Source: Procambarus clarkii
Taxonomy: Eukaryota > Arthropoda > Malacostraca > Decapoda > Cambaridae
Assembly: GCF_040958095.1 (NCBI RefSeq)
Contig: NC_091181.1
Span: 30,716,029 to 30,780,028 of the forward strand
Length of the DNA stretch: 64,000 nt
Direction: 5' to 3'
A program made the position numbers and the translations under genes. The notes beneath the pieces are model-generated. The model saw only the letters and a list, made by a program, of their open reading frames with translations, did not search any database and had not been told where the DNA came from. Positions 10,593-22,345 of this stretch are shown here, one piece after another (position 1 is the first letter of the stretch; every line of letters starts with the position of its first letter).

Positions 10593-10858
10593 CCAGGGAC
10601 CAGATTCACGAAGCAGTTACGCAAGTACTTACGAACCTGTACATCTTTTCTCAATCTTTGGCGGCTTTGTTTACAATTATTAAACAGTTAATGAGCTCCG
10701 AAGCACCAGGAGGCTGTTTATAACAATAACAACAGTTGATTTGGAAGTTTTCATGCTTGTAAACGGTTTAATAACTGTAACCAAAGTCGTCAAAGATTGA
10801 GGAAAGATGTACACGTTCGTAAGTACTTGCGTAACTGCTTCATGAATCTGGCCCCTGG
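10593..10858. mobile_element. Foldback MITE family A, intact copy
   Basis: A 266-bp non-coding element with inverted termini of about 95 bp. The left end is CCAGGGACCAGATTCACGAA and the right end TTCATGAATCTGGCCCCTGG. It is bounded by ATA on both sides (10590-10592 and 10859-10861), a possible 3-bp TSD. Short TSDs and long TIRs point to a cut-and-paste DNA transposon, unlike families B, C and D. Confidence 0.85.
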
Positions 10859-10859
10859 A

Positions 10860-10930
10860 TAGTACCTGGATGGAGTTTTGGAAGTTCCTCTACTCCCGAA
10901 CCCCGGGGTGCCCAGGCTTGACTTGTGAAA
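10860..10930 (-). mobile_element. LINE C-terminal tail fragment
   Basis: Similar to the tail at 32.7-32.9 kb: TACCTGGATGGAGTTTTGGA, CTACTCCC, CCAGGCTTGACTTGTGA. Weak and short. Confidence 0.45.
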
Positions 10931-11360
10931 GCTCACACCTCAAGCCTCCTTACTCACATATGTTCACCCCCAAGACGCTAAATCCTTTATACGTGATGGT
11001 TAAGAGCCAAACATGCAACCTGAGGCCAACAAGACCAACACGAGCACTCTTTGGCTGCTCCAGGACCCACCATGGACCCGCTTCAGAGGCCGAGCTATTA
11101 AGACAGCCTATGATCTTGTCAGATGACCCACCCAGATAGCCCCAGACCTCACCTGGTGTTGAGCAGGAGTCGCGAGGCGTCACACACTGGCAAGCTGCTC
11201 CTCACCGCCTCGCCATACCTGCCACCAGAAACGTACAATGTAAATATCTCGTCTCAAGTCATCACCTTTTACAAGACTTCAATAAGAAACATTTTGCCTT
11301 AAAACAATTTAATTAATAATTATTAATTAATTAATTAATCTAGTTATTTTATACTACCTC

Positions 11361-11440
11361 AAGTTCAAGTATGTTTATTGAGACAAGAAAGAAATACATC
11401 TCAAAGGGATAGAGTAGCTTAGGCTATCTCTACCCCCCTA
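11361..11440 (+). mobile_element. Ultra-short retroposon family D with 10-bp TSD
   Basis: An 80-bp element starting AAGTTCAAGTATGTTTATTG and ending CTATCTCTACCCCCCTA. TSD ATACTACCTC at 11351-11360 and 11441-11450. Its centre has a small hairpin (TAGCTTAGGCTA). The complementary strand contains CTCAATAAACATACTTGA, including an AATAAA. Confidence 0.88.
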
Positions 11441-11450
11441 ATACTACCTC

Positions 11451-14400
11451 TAATATATCCAGTAGGGTCCAAAACCTGTACCGGCATGAACATTACTACA
11501 TCATAATGACTTCATATACAGAAACATTTTTATATTATATATGTAATCATAATTAGTTTAGGTTAGGTGTGCTAATAGTAATATTCATATTAATATCTGT
11601 GAGCCTCTCATTAATAAACTAGATTCAAAAAAGTCTTTTAAAGAATGTGCATATCAAGTTGTCAACGCCTGTAGACAACCCCCCAAGGCGCAAACAACAG
11701 TTCCCGTGATCCCTTAATTAGCGCTTGTACCAGCGAGGGGCGACCATGTGCACCAGATCACAAGAAAACGCTCATTATGGCTTATTTCCCGCATTTTCTG
11801 GCGGGAGGGTTACCACCCGCGCGCACGGCCATCACGCGCTGCTTAGTCCAAACAACCTCTCATTTATACCACATCTTTAGTCAATGTACAACTAAATAAT
11901 AATAGTAATAAATGTTAAAAAAAAATGCCCGCTATCATGACAATTATAAGCAATGTGTTATAATATAAACAAGTTATATTAACTATACAGGTGAAACCAC
12001 AACGCTGGCAACCGTCTCGGCGGACTTCCTGACAACATGGGGGGGGGGGGCGCCAACGGTCGGGGAACTTTGGTCCTTCAGGGCGCTTGTTTCACCTTAA
12101 TATTTGTCATCTCTTCCGTTTTTACGGTGTAATTGCTGTATGAGCCGGGAAGAGTGCCACGCTGCCACACCACCACAGGCCATGTGGTGTTCACACGTAG
12201 CGGCAGCGTTCTCCAGCGAGTTCCTTTCTAACCCTTCAGGGACAGGGTCATGAGCAAATTGCAACTTAAATTTAAAACAATAGATAACATTGCATAATCT
12301 AAAGCTAAAAATGCTAACTTGCCAAGGCCTAAAGTGGCAAATTTCTGACGCAGAACGTCTAATTTCTTCAAGAATTAAATTAGTTTCGCGACAATTTAGT
12401 AACAGCCTATGGGTGTCGGAGGAATGATTACAGACACATGCCAGGCTCAGTGACTCAGCTATTAAGTCAAACTTCCGGACTCCAACAATTATTTGGCATT
12501 TCTTCAGAGTTTATAAAATTGTTGGTGGAAGTCCACTTTAACAAACCTAAAATACTTTTGTAAGAAAAGTGGGTTTTTGTTTTACCTCTATGGCAATGGC
12601 TCAGCAATGATACTAGCCCTCAACAGTTGAGTCAAGATTAATTTAGCCGAACAAAGCGAAACCCACATTAAAAGACGTCTGTCTGCTCTACTTACTACTA
12701 GACCATTAACTCTACAACCTTGTAGGAACTAGACCATTAACTCAATACAGACCTGAAAGAACTACCAGACTATAAGCTTTTCACGACCTTACGGGAATCA
12801 CTAGGCTACGCTAAATCTACAACCCTGCGGAACCTCTGAGCTATTAACTACCTGCAACCCTCACGGGAACTACCGTCTTGCACAACGACTTCCTTGTACA
12901 TTACCTCAGCGACGTTCGCTCCATTGCATGAATTTCTTATTTGTGTTTAGTCATAAAAAGTCAGGTATATAGTTACCCGCGTTCCAAAGTTTAGTTACCA
13001 GCGTAGTAACCAGTGTATAGTTACTAGTAAGTAAACAAACATTCCGACTCGGGTACCAACGGGCACACACAGTTTGTGTGTGAAAAGCTTTGGAAATATT
13101 CGAAAAGCTGGTGGTGTTCTCGTAACACCAGCTCTCACACACCAGGCAACACTCCCACACACAAAATGCAAGAAAATTAAGAATACAATAATTATGCTAC
13201 TTTCTGTTTATATGTTTTGTGTGTGGACAGACAGGGAGGAGAGTTATCCAGTAGACAAAATATTGAAATTCTTGCAAGGCAGGATCAAGTAAAAATAACA
13301 TTGAGGTTAAACGTTTAAGGCTCATGCTCTGTGATATGAAACATTGGTTTACTGAGAATTATATAAACTATATGTATTGTAATATTTTCCTTGAAAATTG
13401 ATTTATACGAGTTTTATATTGTATATTATTTAATAAAAAAAGCTTTCTAGCCTTTCTCAAATGTTATATATACAAAACAAGAGTAATAGGATGTATATAG
13501 TCGGTCTATTGGATGACAAGATAATACAGGGTGCATTGATAAGTCAATAAAAGGAACAACTGTGACTCATAGGCTACATTCTTGATACTACGAAAAGCCT
13601 ATTTATCTGAAAATGTTCAGTTTTTGGCTTCATCTCTGGCTTGATGCCTTTAGGATAATGATATTTTAATATATTTACCATTTCAGCACTGAAAAAACTC
13701 AAAATAATCTAAAATATCAAATATTGTTTTGTTCTGAATACAAAAGTTTAGTAGAGTTTGTAAAGCGCGCACACGTCTGCCAGCCCGCCCAAACAACGCC
13801 CCAAGTACAAGCCTTATGCAGCAGTAATATCAAAACCAAAAGTCATGAGCTATCATAACGGCATCTTATAACGTAGCCACAATATCGCTACAAGGACATG
13901 TCCCCCCCATCACTTCATAGTTGTACAGCATGTCTTTGAAACGTTCAAAGTGAAACACACAGCAGAGAGCTGGTGTGTCTAAACAACTTGGTACAGCAGA
14001 ATGACGCTTGCTTTCCCTCGATTTATGGTTAATGGAGGAGAAAGTTGGGCCTGTTATGACCTCTGGTTCCCTCTACTATTTTGCTGGATGCGCTTACTAT
14101 ACAAGATGGCGCTTTGGAGGCAGGCTGGCCACCTCCCTCCAGGTTTTGGCAAGATCAGGCTCGCCACCTCCCTCCAAGTTTGGCAGGATCAGGCTGGGCT
14201 ACCGTTAACTGTGACAGGGACGAATCTCCCAACCCTGAGTTTTGCATGTGTAAACTCTGCGAGGAGAAACTGAGTCATCATTGAGTATCCAGCTACTGGA
14301 CTCTTCAGACCTGCCAGGTACCAGGAGTTTTGTAATTACTTTGTCGACTCTCGTGTTTTTCACGATATCCTTATACTGCACCGCAAATTTACAAGCTCAG

Positions 14401-14660
14401 GCTACTGATCGCATGCCCCCTGCATGATGGGGGATTTCTTAGCACCACATACCCAGCTCTTGACACTATGTAACCGTTCATATTGTCTAGGGTAGCTGCA
14501 TAAATCCAGATGTACCTAAATGTACTTGTGAGTAAGTTTGAGGGTTGGAAGCCTCCTCATAGCCTACTGATTTTATTATTATTATTGATGTCAAGTTGAC
14601 ATCATTATTATTAATTCTGATGTCAGGTTGACAATACCGTGAATATCGTTTGCTGGTATT
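11451..14660. other. AT-rich intergenic DNA, no gene recognised
   Basis: There are scattered short frames only, without conserved motifs. A 38-bp tandem duplication containing CCACCTCCCTCCA lies near 14130-14205. No repeat family found elsewhere in the window is visible here, so this is the longest repeat-poor intergenic stretch. Confidence 0.5.
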
Positions 14661-14761
14661 TTGCATGGGGGAGGAAATAATGCTATTCTGATCATTCACC
14701 CTAAAACACCCTGGAAAAAGCAACTGAATACCCAGGCAGGCGCCACGTTGCGTTCAGGAAT

Positions 14762-14762
14762 C

Positions 14763-14791
<29 letters not shown>
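14762..14791. repeat. AC microsatellite
   Basis: A pure CA/AC dinucleotide run of about 30 bp. Confidence 0.95.
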
Positions 14792-14794
<3 letters not shown>

Positions 14795-15071
14795 GATTCT
14801 CTCCCTGCGTCAAAATATTGCTGGTCACAACTTTCACGCCCTGTGACCCTTAACCACACGGTATTATTATTTACTGTTCCAACTTGTTCTCTCGTACATG
14901 TTCTTTCATTCATACCGTATTTCCCAACCCATCCACCTGTTTGGATAGTACTTTTTGTAACTGTGTACCGTAGTACAAATATTGACGTACTAAGCAATTA
15001 GATCATAGAACTTTGTATTATTCACTTTATAGTCGGAAAAAATGAAGCTAAAAAACAAATAAATATTCCTA

Positions 15072-15335
15072 GGGCCTCGTAGCCTGGTGGAGGGCCTCGT
15101 AGCCTGGTGGATAGCGCGCAGGACTCGTAATTCTTTGGCGCGGGTTCGATTCCCGCACGAGGCAGAAACAAATGGGCAAAGTTTCTTTCACCCTGAATGC
15201 CCCTGTTACCTAGCAGTAAATAGGTACCTGGGAGTTAGTCAGCTGTCACGGGCTGCTTCCTGGGGGTGGAGGCCTGGTCGAGGACCGGGCCGCGGGGACA
15301 CTAAAGCCCCGAAATCATCTCAAGATAGTATAGCA
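15072..15335 (+). mobile_element. tRNA-headed SINE family A
   Basis: The head at 15094-15163 folds as a tRNA: acceptor GCCTCGT with ACGAGGC, T-stem GCGGG with CCCGC around TTCGATT, and anticodon loop CTCGTAA (anticodon CGT, threonine-like). It is followed by the family body (AAATGGGCAAAGTTTCTTTC, CTAGCAGTAAATAGGTACC, CATCTCAAGATA). The first 20 bases are duplicated in tandem at 15074. It is a retroposed tRNA-derived SINE and not a tRNA gene. Confidence 0.88.
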
Positions 15336-15479
15336 CACACATGTACTAGAATAAGCCTCGCATATCGTGTATTAGGCCTAGGAAGGTTAGCTTAGTTTGT
15401 TTTTGCAATATAAATAGACAATCTTTTTCCTGTCTGTCCAAATTCAATACTACCGATTTCTACTTTCTAATTTTTTTTT

Positions 15480-15660
15480 TTTTTTGCAGGGATATTCCTG
15501 CGCGGGCCCTAAGCCTCTGGCTGGCCCACTAAGTGTTGCTTGTTTCTGTTTTACTTGGGCGGAGTGTGAGTATTTATGACTCGTATGGTCGCTTCAGTAA
15601 GATTTTGCCATGTGTGTTTAATAACTTCTGCTCTGTTGAATCTAAGTTGAAATCTTAATG
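15480..15660 (+). mobile_element. Unclassified interspersed repeat family E
   Basis: The same sequence occurs reversed at 47670-47840: GGGCCCTAAGCCTCTGGCTG, TTTCTGTTTTACTTGGGCGG, GAGTATTTATGACT, TCTGTTGAATCTAAGTTGAA. Class unknown and non-coding here. Confidence 0.65.
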
Positions 15661-16218
15661 GGTTTGTAACTGTGCACTGTGTTAGATAATGTTCCAGTGG
15701 TCTGTTGTGGTTGTAACTGCACTGTGTTAGATAATGTTCCAGTGGTCTGTTGTGGTTGTAACTGTGCACTGTGTTAGATAATGTTCCAGTGGTCTGTTGT
15801 GGTTGTAACTGCACTGTGTTAGATAATGTTCCAGTGGTCTGTTGTGGTTGTAACTGTGCACTGTGTTAGATAATGTTCCAGTGGTCTGTTGTGGTTGTAA
15901 CTGTGCACTGTGTTAGATAATGTTCCAGTGGTCTGTTGTGGTTGTAACTGTGCACTGTGTTAGATAATGTTCCAGTGGTCTGTTGTGGTTGTAACTGTGC
16001 ACTGTGTTAGATAATGTTCCAGTGGTCTGTTGTGGTTGTAACTGTGCACTGTGTTAGATAATGTTCCAGTGGTCTGTTGTGGTTGTAACTGCGCACTGTG
16101 TTAGATAATGTTCCAGTGGTCTGTTGTGGTTGTAACTGTGCACTGTGTTAGATAATGTTCCAGTGGTCTGTTGTGGTTGTAACTGTGCACTGTGTTAGAT
16201 AATGTTCCAGTGGTCTGT
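15661..16218. repeat. 45/47-bp minisatellite, about 12 copies
   Basis: The unit is GTAACTGTGCACTGTGTTAG followed by ATAATGTTCCAGTGGTCTGT and TGTGGTT. Early units alternate between 45 bp (lacking TG) and 47 bp, later ones are uniform. It starts directly at the end of the family E repeat. Confidence 0.93.
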
Positions 16219-16539
16219 CGGGCATATCTCCACAGTGCTGACATTTCCTCTTATCTTCCGCTAATTTCGTTGTCCGTCTGTATATGTATTATGGTCCTCA
16301 TCCTTCCTACAAGTACTACCAAGACAGCAGGATGGGTTGTATTTCCATATAATCCTGCCATAACATTTTATTAATTATTTTTGTTATGGTTTTATTACTG
16401 AGAGTTTAGCGAAGTATTTTCAATTATTTTACAGTTGTGAAGGTTAACTAGCCTAGCACTACTGGCTGGGGAACATTAGCATGATGAAGGCGGCAGCAAG
16501 TGGGTTACCTTGGCAGGGCGTCCTCCACCACCACCACCG

Positions 16540-16825
16540 GCCAGCGCCACACCCGGGCCTGCACCAGCGCCACACCTGGGCCTGCACACCAGCGCCACAC
16601 CTGGGCCTGCACACCAGCGCCACACCTGGGCCTGCGCCAGCGCCACACCTGGGCCTGCGCCAGCGCCACACCTGGGCCTGCACACCAGCGCCACACCTGG
16701 GCCTGCGCCAGCGCCACACCTGGGCCTGCACACCAGCGCCACACCTGGGCCTGCGCCAGCGCCACACCCGGGCCTGCACCAGCGCCACACCCGGGCCTGC
16801 ACCAGCGCCACACCTGGGCTTGCAG
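16540..16825. repeat. GC-rich minisatellite of 24/27-bp units
   Basis: Units of CGCCACACCTGGGCCTGC joined by ACCAG, ACACCAG or GCCAG. About eleven copies. The resulting open frames in several phases are repeat artefacts. 16217-16539 before it has no feature. Confidence 0.92.
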
Positions 16826-17340
16826 GTGTGGCAGGAATACTGTATGTGTACTCAAACAGTATTCAGAAGCAAAGGACAATCATGTGTTTGCACTAGATAC
16901 CATAAAGGGGCATGGTAAGGGGGGGGGTTGTTTATTAGTTACACATAATTAAAGTGAACTTGCTGACGACTTCATACTGGTGAAGAAACTCTTTAGTTTC
17001 TAAAATATAAAAAAAATACAAGCCTTGTCTCATTATTCATCTCATTACCTGTTAACGGTCTTGAAATAGAAATTCTAGCTAGTACGACGTATCCCCATAA
17101 CCTGAAAGTATTCTCCTATGTTATCTATTTCCCTTTTGGATTTATTCTGTTAATAAAGCGTTTCAGGAAGCCCCGGATGACCAGTAAACACGGGAGTCTA
17201 TGCGGGTGAGTAAATCATTAACGAGTAATTCCAGGAGTGTCTCCTGGGAACGACCCGGCGCCGGCCAGGGGGAAGGGGGGGGGGGGAGAGCGCTCGATAC
17301 ACCTTTTATTGTATGCAGCAAAATCGGGTTGTTATAGAGG

Positions 17341-17736
17341 GTTGAGAGCCAGGGGCCGAGAGCCAGGTGCCGAGAGCCAGGTGCAGAGAGCCAGGTGCAG
17401 AGAGCCAGGACCGAGAGCCAAGTGCCGAGAGCCAAGTGCCGAGAGCCAAGTGCCGAGAGCCAAGTGCCGAGAGCCAAGTGCCGAGAGCCAAGTGCCGAGA
17501 GCCAAGTGCCGAGAGCCAAGTGCCGAGAGCCAGGACTGAGAGCCAGGTGCCGAGAGCCAGGTGCCGAGAGCCAGGGACCGAGAGCCAGGGACCGAGAGCC
17601 AGGGACCGAGAGCCAGGGACCGAGAGCCAGGGACCGAGAGCCAGGACTGAGAGCCAGGACTGAGAGCCAGGACTGAGAGCCAGGTCTGAGAGCCAGGGAC
17701 TGAGAGCCAGGGACCGAGAGCCAGGACTGAGAGTGC
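17341..17736. repeat. 13-14 bp minisatellite (CCGAGAGCCA)
   Basis: About 28 copies of AGTGCCGAGAGCCA, grading into GGGACCGAGAGCCA and GGACTGAGAGCCA. The variants are clustered in blocks. Confidence 0.93.
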
Positions 17737-17939
17737 CACCAAGAGCGGAGCAGGAAGGCGTGTTACATCAACAATATTTACCTTTCTCAGCCAAGAGTTC
17801 ACCCACTCGTTCCTGACCCCTTCACTCAACAAAGGAACAGGACCAAATGAGTCTATACACGAGAGAACACCGGTGAAAGGGACCGCAGGAAGAGACGAAC
17901 AAGGGATCCAATGAACGGGATAAATAAAGGAGCAGCCGC

Positions 17940-18040
17940 GTCCAACAACCTGGTTGACCAGACAACCAACCGGGAGGCCTGGTCGGGAGACCGGACCGCT
18001 GCGACGTTGATCCTCGGAGCCATCACAAGGTACCCACAAG
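17940..18040 (-). mobile_element. LINE C-terminal tail fragment
   Basis: GACCAGACAACCAACCGGGA and GACGTTGATCCTCGG correspond to the tail of the minus-strand LINE relic at 33.26-33.67 kb. Confidence 0.5.
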
Positions 18041-18104
18041 GTAGGTAGATGGACAAGGCAAATGGAAATGCGGGTCCCGGGAGCTAAAACTCAGCCCCAG
18101 CATA

Positions 18105-18195
18105 CTTTATGGAGCGGGTACACACACTGTTGATTGACAGTTGAGAGGCGGGACCAAAGAGACAAAGCTCAACCCCCCGTAAGCACAAATAGATG
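18105..18195 (+). mobile_element. LINE 3-prime tail fragment
   Basis: GTTGATTGACAGTTGAGAGG, CGGGACCAAAGAGAC and AAGCACAAATAG match the 3-prime tail after the RT relics at 27.2 and 29.4 kb. The coding part is absent. Confidence 0.7.
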
Positions 18196-18817
18196 AAATA
18201 GTACGAAGACTACAGTACGTACGAAAATAGTACGTACGAATAGTACGAAATGAGTACGAAGACTACAATGTAACCAATGTTGGTCAGAGTGACTGAGTCT
18301 GAGTCAAACACTGCGCTCTTCAGTTAACTTTCACCAAGTTCTGCTCCTCATCCTACTCCGTGTCTCCTTTTTTTTCCGTTTAATTCTCTTCCGTCTCCCC
18401 TTCCTTCCTTCCTCCTGACCGTTCCGCTTTCACGAGCCGTTGGTCGTCTTCCGTCATGTCCTGCAAGTAACATGAAGGTGTTCATGTACAAGGGACACGT
18501 GCGGAGGGCTGCTGCTGCATGGTCGGTGTGTTCAGTGAGAACTTGTCTGTACGGAGCTCCTCGCTACACTTCATAACCCGTGAAGGTTTTCTCCCCCTGA
18601 TGACTGCACGCACGGTCTCTCTCGGCGCCTCAATGTTACATCAATTACAAGCTCTCAAATAATATTTTTTTAACTTGGGAACCCAGACAATGAACAACAA
18701 CAAAGTATTTTCACACTTATACATATCTGTGTTACAATTAGCAAAAATTCATGAGAATATTAATCCACAGAGAAAACTTGATCCCTTGACCCCCTCCTTC
18801 ACACACATGCCAGGTTG

Positions 18818-19140
18818 GCCAACATAAGAATGGTCTTTAGAAGGCGACGAGTCACAATAACGTGCCTAAAGTAATCGACTTGAGAATGGTCCAGGACGGA
18901 CCGAAACGTCGTCGTCCCTTCACCTTCTAGTGTGTGGTCTGGTCAACGGTCTTTAGAAACTTATGTAAAGAAACATTCAGAACCTTGTATAACACATGTC
19001 AGACCAATCCTGGAGTATGCAGCTCCAGCATGGAGTCCGTATCTCGTCAAGCACAAGACTAAATTCGAGACAGTTCAGAGGTTTGCCACCAGACTAGTAC
19101 CCGAGCTGAGGGGTGTAAGCTACGAGGAGACTTGGGCTGA
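18818..19140 (+). pseudogene. LINE reverse-transcriptase C-terminal relic, split by foldback copy 4
   Basis: After the insertion the frame reads PCITHVRPILEYAAPAWSPY and ETVQRFATRLVPELRGVSYE, the conserved region after the RT domain of CR1/Jockey-like non-LTR retrotransposons. Upstream bases AACATAAGAATGGTCTTTAG are the same element, interrupted by the foldback copy at 18843-18947. The frame decays after GVSYEE. Confidence 0.75.
18843..18947. mobile_element. Foldback retroposon (copy 4, short) with 11-bp TSD
   Basis: A 105-bp form: the head GGCGACGAGTCACAATAACG is joined almost directly to the right arm (ATCGACTTGAGAATGGTCCA onwards), so the left arm is missing. TSD GGTCTTTAGAA at 18832-18842 and 18948-18958. 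It sits inside a LINE relic. Confidence 0.87.
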
Positions 19141-19184
19141 GGACCCGAGTATTCCGTGTGGCGGCCGTCAAGCATTTTACTAAC

Positions 19185-20170
19185 CATTACCTTGAAGTTG
19201 GTATTGCTTAATTATTCGGTACTATAATTATATACAATAAGCGGATACGTTCGAGTTCATATTGAAAATCTATAAGGAATAAGGAATAGAATGGTATGAA
19301 CTGCACACTACATATGTATGCCCTCGTGACACTCGTGACAACATTCGCTCTCGCCACTCATACGTAAAACCCACACAAGTCAGTTTACGACACACTTCGG
19401 TGGCCAGTCAATCAAACACCAGAACACTGAAGAATGATACACTATCTCCAACACTTGTTAAACAATGAACGTCCATTAGTAAACCAACTTATCTCAGGTT
19501 TAAGATTCACAAACACCACAGGTCTCCTACCTGTCGCCCTCCTCACCCTTAATTAAATCGCCCAACCCACAATTATTAACACATCTCTAACCCCCGTCCA
19601 TGGAGGACAGAAGAAAATGTATATATGCTGGTTAGCATTGTAAATGTGTGGCCAAGTCTGTGGCAGAAAAATAATAAAAAAAATAACCATTATTATTCCA
19701 ATTAAAAATATTTGAAACCAAATATAGACCACTTAGATTTACTGTTAACTGCACAAAACAGAAACTAAAACCATTCGCAAACTTTCTAACAAAAAAATAA
19801 TTGGAGAGAGGCGTGAAGGGTTTGGAAGTGGGGAACCAGCACCCACAGGCTTAGGACATGCACCCGACAGGCTTAGGACACGCACCCCACACACCAGACC
19901 AGACGACACCAGGCCCAAGGTGTCGTCAACACCCGACACTATTAAACACCTGTTTAACTTCGACAAATGAACCCGGAAGTAAGGAATTAAACGAAGCGTG
20001 GAACGGTTAGATATTTTGGCCCCGGGAAATCAACGAAAGAAAACGGAAAATACATTGCCTGAAACTACTGCCATTAAGGAACTGGCTGACTCTCAATGCT
20101 CACTTGGCCTCAGGACGCAACACGGCTTCTGAACACACAGAGATCACACTAACCTGATGCATCACATGAA
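19185..20170. other. No gene recognised
   Basis: AT-rich DNA without conserved frames. A short GCTTAGGACA repeat lies near 19850-19885. Confidence 0.45.
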
Positions 20171-20173
20171 CAA

Positions 20174-20262
20174 ATCCACAAGGGCCGTGACGAGGATTCG
20201 AACCTGCGTCTGGGAGCATCCCAGACACTGCCTTAATCGACTGTGCTACGACAGGGTAAAAG
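20174..20262 (-). mobile_element. tRNA-derived SINE (second type), left member of inverted pair
   Basis: Reversed copy: GGCCGTGACGAGGATTCGAA is the complement of a B-box region (GGTTCGAATCC), and CTTAATCGACTGTGCTACGA that of an A-box region (TAGC..AGTCGATTAAGG). It pairs with the plus-strand copy starting at 20297. Confidence 0.8.
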
Positions 20263-20296
20263 GGTTGAAACAGAAGTTCTACTGAACTAACCCTTT

Positions 20297-20395
20297 TGCC
20301 CTGTCGTAGCTCAGTCGATTAAGGCAGTGTCTGGGATGCTCCCAGACGCAGGTTCGAATCCTCGTCACGGCCCTTGTGGATTTGTTCACGGCTAC
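20297..20395 (+). mobile_element. tRNA-derived SINE (second type), right member of inverted pair
   Basis: A-box-like TAGCTCAGTCGATTAAGG, anticodon-arm-like GTCTGGGATGCTCCCAGAC, and B-box GGTTCGAATCC, followed by the non-tRNA tail CCTTGTGGATTTGTTCA. The anticodon loop lacks the usual U33, so it is not a functional tRNA. Confidence 0.8.
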
Positions 20396-20914
20396 TGAAG
20401 GTGACTCGGGTTTAGAGAAAGAGTGAATATCAGAAGCAGCCGCAACAAATGGGTCAGAGTGCGAGAGGAGAGAGAGAGGAATGTGAAGAGAGGGAAAGTG
20501 AGCGTGCGCGCACTGTCTGGGCCAAATACTGAAACATGACAAGTATTCTCTCTTGTGAGAATGAGGCTCTTAGTCTCGTGAATATGAGTTATTACCAAGT
20601 GAGACGAGGAGGCTCTCACCGGTCATAACACTAACACACCTTTATCGTTAATGCCTGCACACCAGTTTATTTCAGTATTTACAACAATATTAAACCAACT
20701 TAAACCTATTTACAATTTACCTACCTTACCTTGTGTACCTTACCTAGCCCTAAGTATTTTATTTAAAAGATTGAGTAGTCCTGTGATCGGATAAGTCTCA
20801 TTTTGTACTATGGTCCGCAACGGAGAAAATAAGGGGTACTATTAAAAGTAGCTGCTCACAAATACCCTCGTTTTCTATCGAGAAGATAGTTAGGTTTGGT
20901 CGGAGTTGTCCTAA

Positions 20915-21065
20915 TAACACGTCGCATTTTGACGTATACTTTACGCAAAGCAAAAAACTCTTTCAAAAAAAATTGGAGCGGCTAGAGATGTGATGTGATG
21001 TCCCATTTTCTGTTCGTGGGTCTTCGGGTTGGTTAGGTTCAGGCACTTTAGCACAACAGTTTAGT
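20915..21065 (+). repeat. Interspersed repeat family F
   Basis: Shared with 30535-30682 and 44535-44690: GCATTTTGACGTATA, AGCGGCT, GATGTCCC, TTTTCTGTTCGTGG, GGTTGGTTAGGTTCAGGCA. Class unknown. Confidence 0.6.
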
Positions 21066-21291
21066 GACGTTGGGAGCCCTCAGGAGGACGAGCTGAAATG
21101 GGTGGCGTTTTATTACCCCGTATTTTGTACGTTGTAGCAAATTTAGAAAGCGCGCTGTGATACAACCATGTTCAACAGGTCAAGTGCCGCGGGGCTGCGG
21201 TTTATTGAACACTTCACAAAACCGAAATCAACGTAAATAATTTTAATTATGTGAAGTGACGAGCAAGTGCATAGCAGGACTCGTAGCAAGT

Positions 21292-21372
21292 GATGACCAT
21301 GGTGCACCGTAGACGCGTACCATGATGCACCGTAGACGCGTACCATGGTGCACCGTACTCGCGTACCATGGT
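21292..21372. repeat. 23-bp tandem repeat, about 3.5 copies
   Basis: The unit is ACCATGGTGCACCGTAGACG plus CGT, with small changes. Confidence 0.8.
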
Positions 21373-21612
21373 ACAGTGAAGTACAGTCCTCGCACCGTAG
21401 TACAGTCTCAGCACCACACACCTGGCCACGCTAACATTAAATCTTTCAGTTCATTCGTGCCATTAATGCATAGAACTTGAAGGTCACTGTCATGAGACAA
21501 TGAGTGAATATTCCTTGTCTTTCTTTCATCGCCAACTCACTAAAGTTTCCTATCGGAAGGCTTCCAGCTTGTTTCCTCTCCACGTTGACCAAATTTGACT
21601 TCAGATTGTATT

Positions 21613-21761
21613 GATTGATGAAGATTAAGCCACCCAAAAGGTGGCACGGGCATGAATAGCCCGTAAGTGGTGGCCCTTTGGAGCCATTACCAGTATCATT
21701 AGCCGATACTGGAGATCTGTGGAGGTGCGATTGCACCCTGCGGAGAGGTCGTGACCCCTCT
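21613..21761 (-). mobile_element. Short retroposon family B with TSD
   Basis: A 149-bp copy including GATACTGGAGATCTGTGGAG and GTGCGATTGCACCCTGCGG. TSD CAGATTGTATT at 21602-21612 and CAGGTTGTATT at 21762-21772 (one mismatch). Confidence 0.82.
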
Positions 21762-22087
21762 CAGGTTGTATTTTGAAGATTTGGAGTAATTTTCATTTTG
21801 AGTGACCTGGTTATTGGTGGCATCCACAATGATCCGTTATGATTGCTTGAGTGGAAACTCAAGCTTTGTCACGTGGGTAACGAGGTCCATTTGTTTAACA
21901 AGTCGGGTGGGTACTCCTTGGGGCACTCCTTGGGGGAGTGGCCACCCCGGGCCTGGGCCTGGGGGAGTGGCCACCCCGGGACTGGGGAAGTCGTGCTGGA
22001 CGTTTCCTTGAGATGTGCCGGAAGCTCTTTGTCAAGGTTGAGACGTCACAGCACTGGAATGTCTTGGAGACAAGTGGGTGTTACCAC

Positions 22088-22345
22088 TCAGGGGCCAGAT
22101 TCACGAAGCAGTTACGCAAGTACTTACAAACACGTACATCTTTCCTCAATCTTTGACGGCTTTGGTTACATTTATTAAACAGTTTATAAGCTTGAAAACT
22201 TGCCAATCAACTGTTGTTATTGTTATAAACAGCCTCCAGGTGCTCATTTACCGTTTAATAATTGTAAACAAAGCCGCCACAGATTGAGAAAAGATGTACA
22301 GGTTCGTAAGTGCTTGCGTAACTTCTTCGTGAGTCTAGCCCATGG
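22088..22345. mobile_element. Foldback MITE family A
   Basis: Left terminus CAGGGGCCAGATTCACGAAG, with the inverse right terminus ending CTTCGTGAGTCTAGCCCATG. It has the same internal AT-rich centre with TTGTTATTGTTATAAACAGC as the other copies. Confidence 0.83.

Noticed and set aside
16459-16952. Several open frames of 110-150 codons in both strands
   Set aside because: GC-rich minisatellite with few stops; not a gene.
17237-18039. Open frames rich in SAPGSRHLALG or CREPSAESQ
   Set aside because: Translation of the 14-bp minisatellite, plus LINE tail at the distal part.
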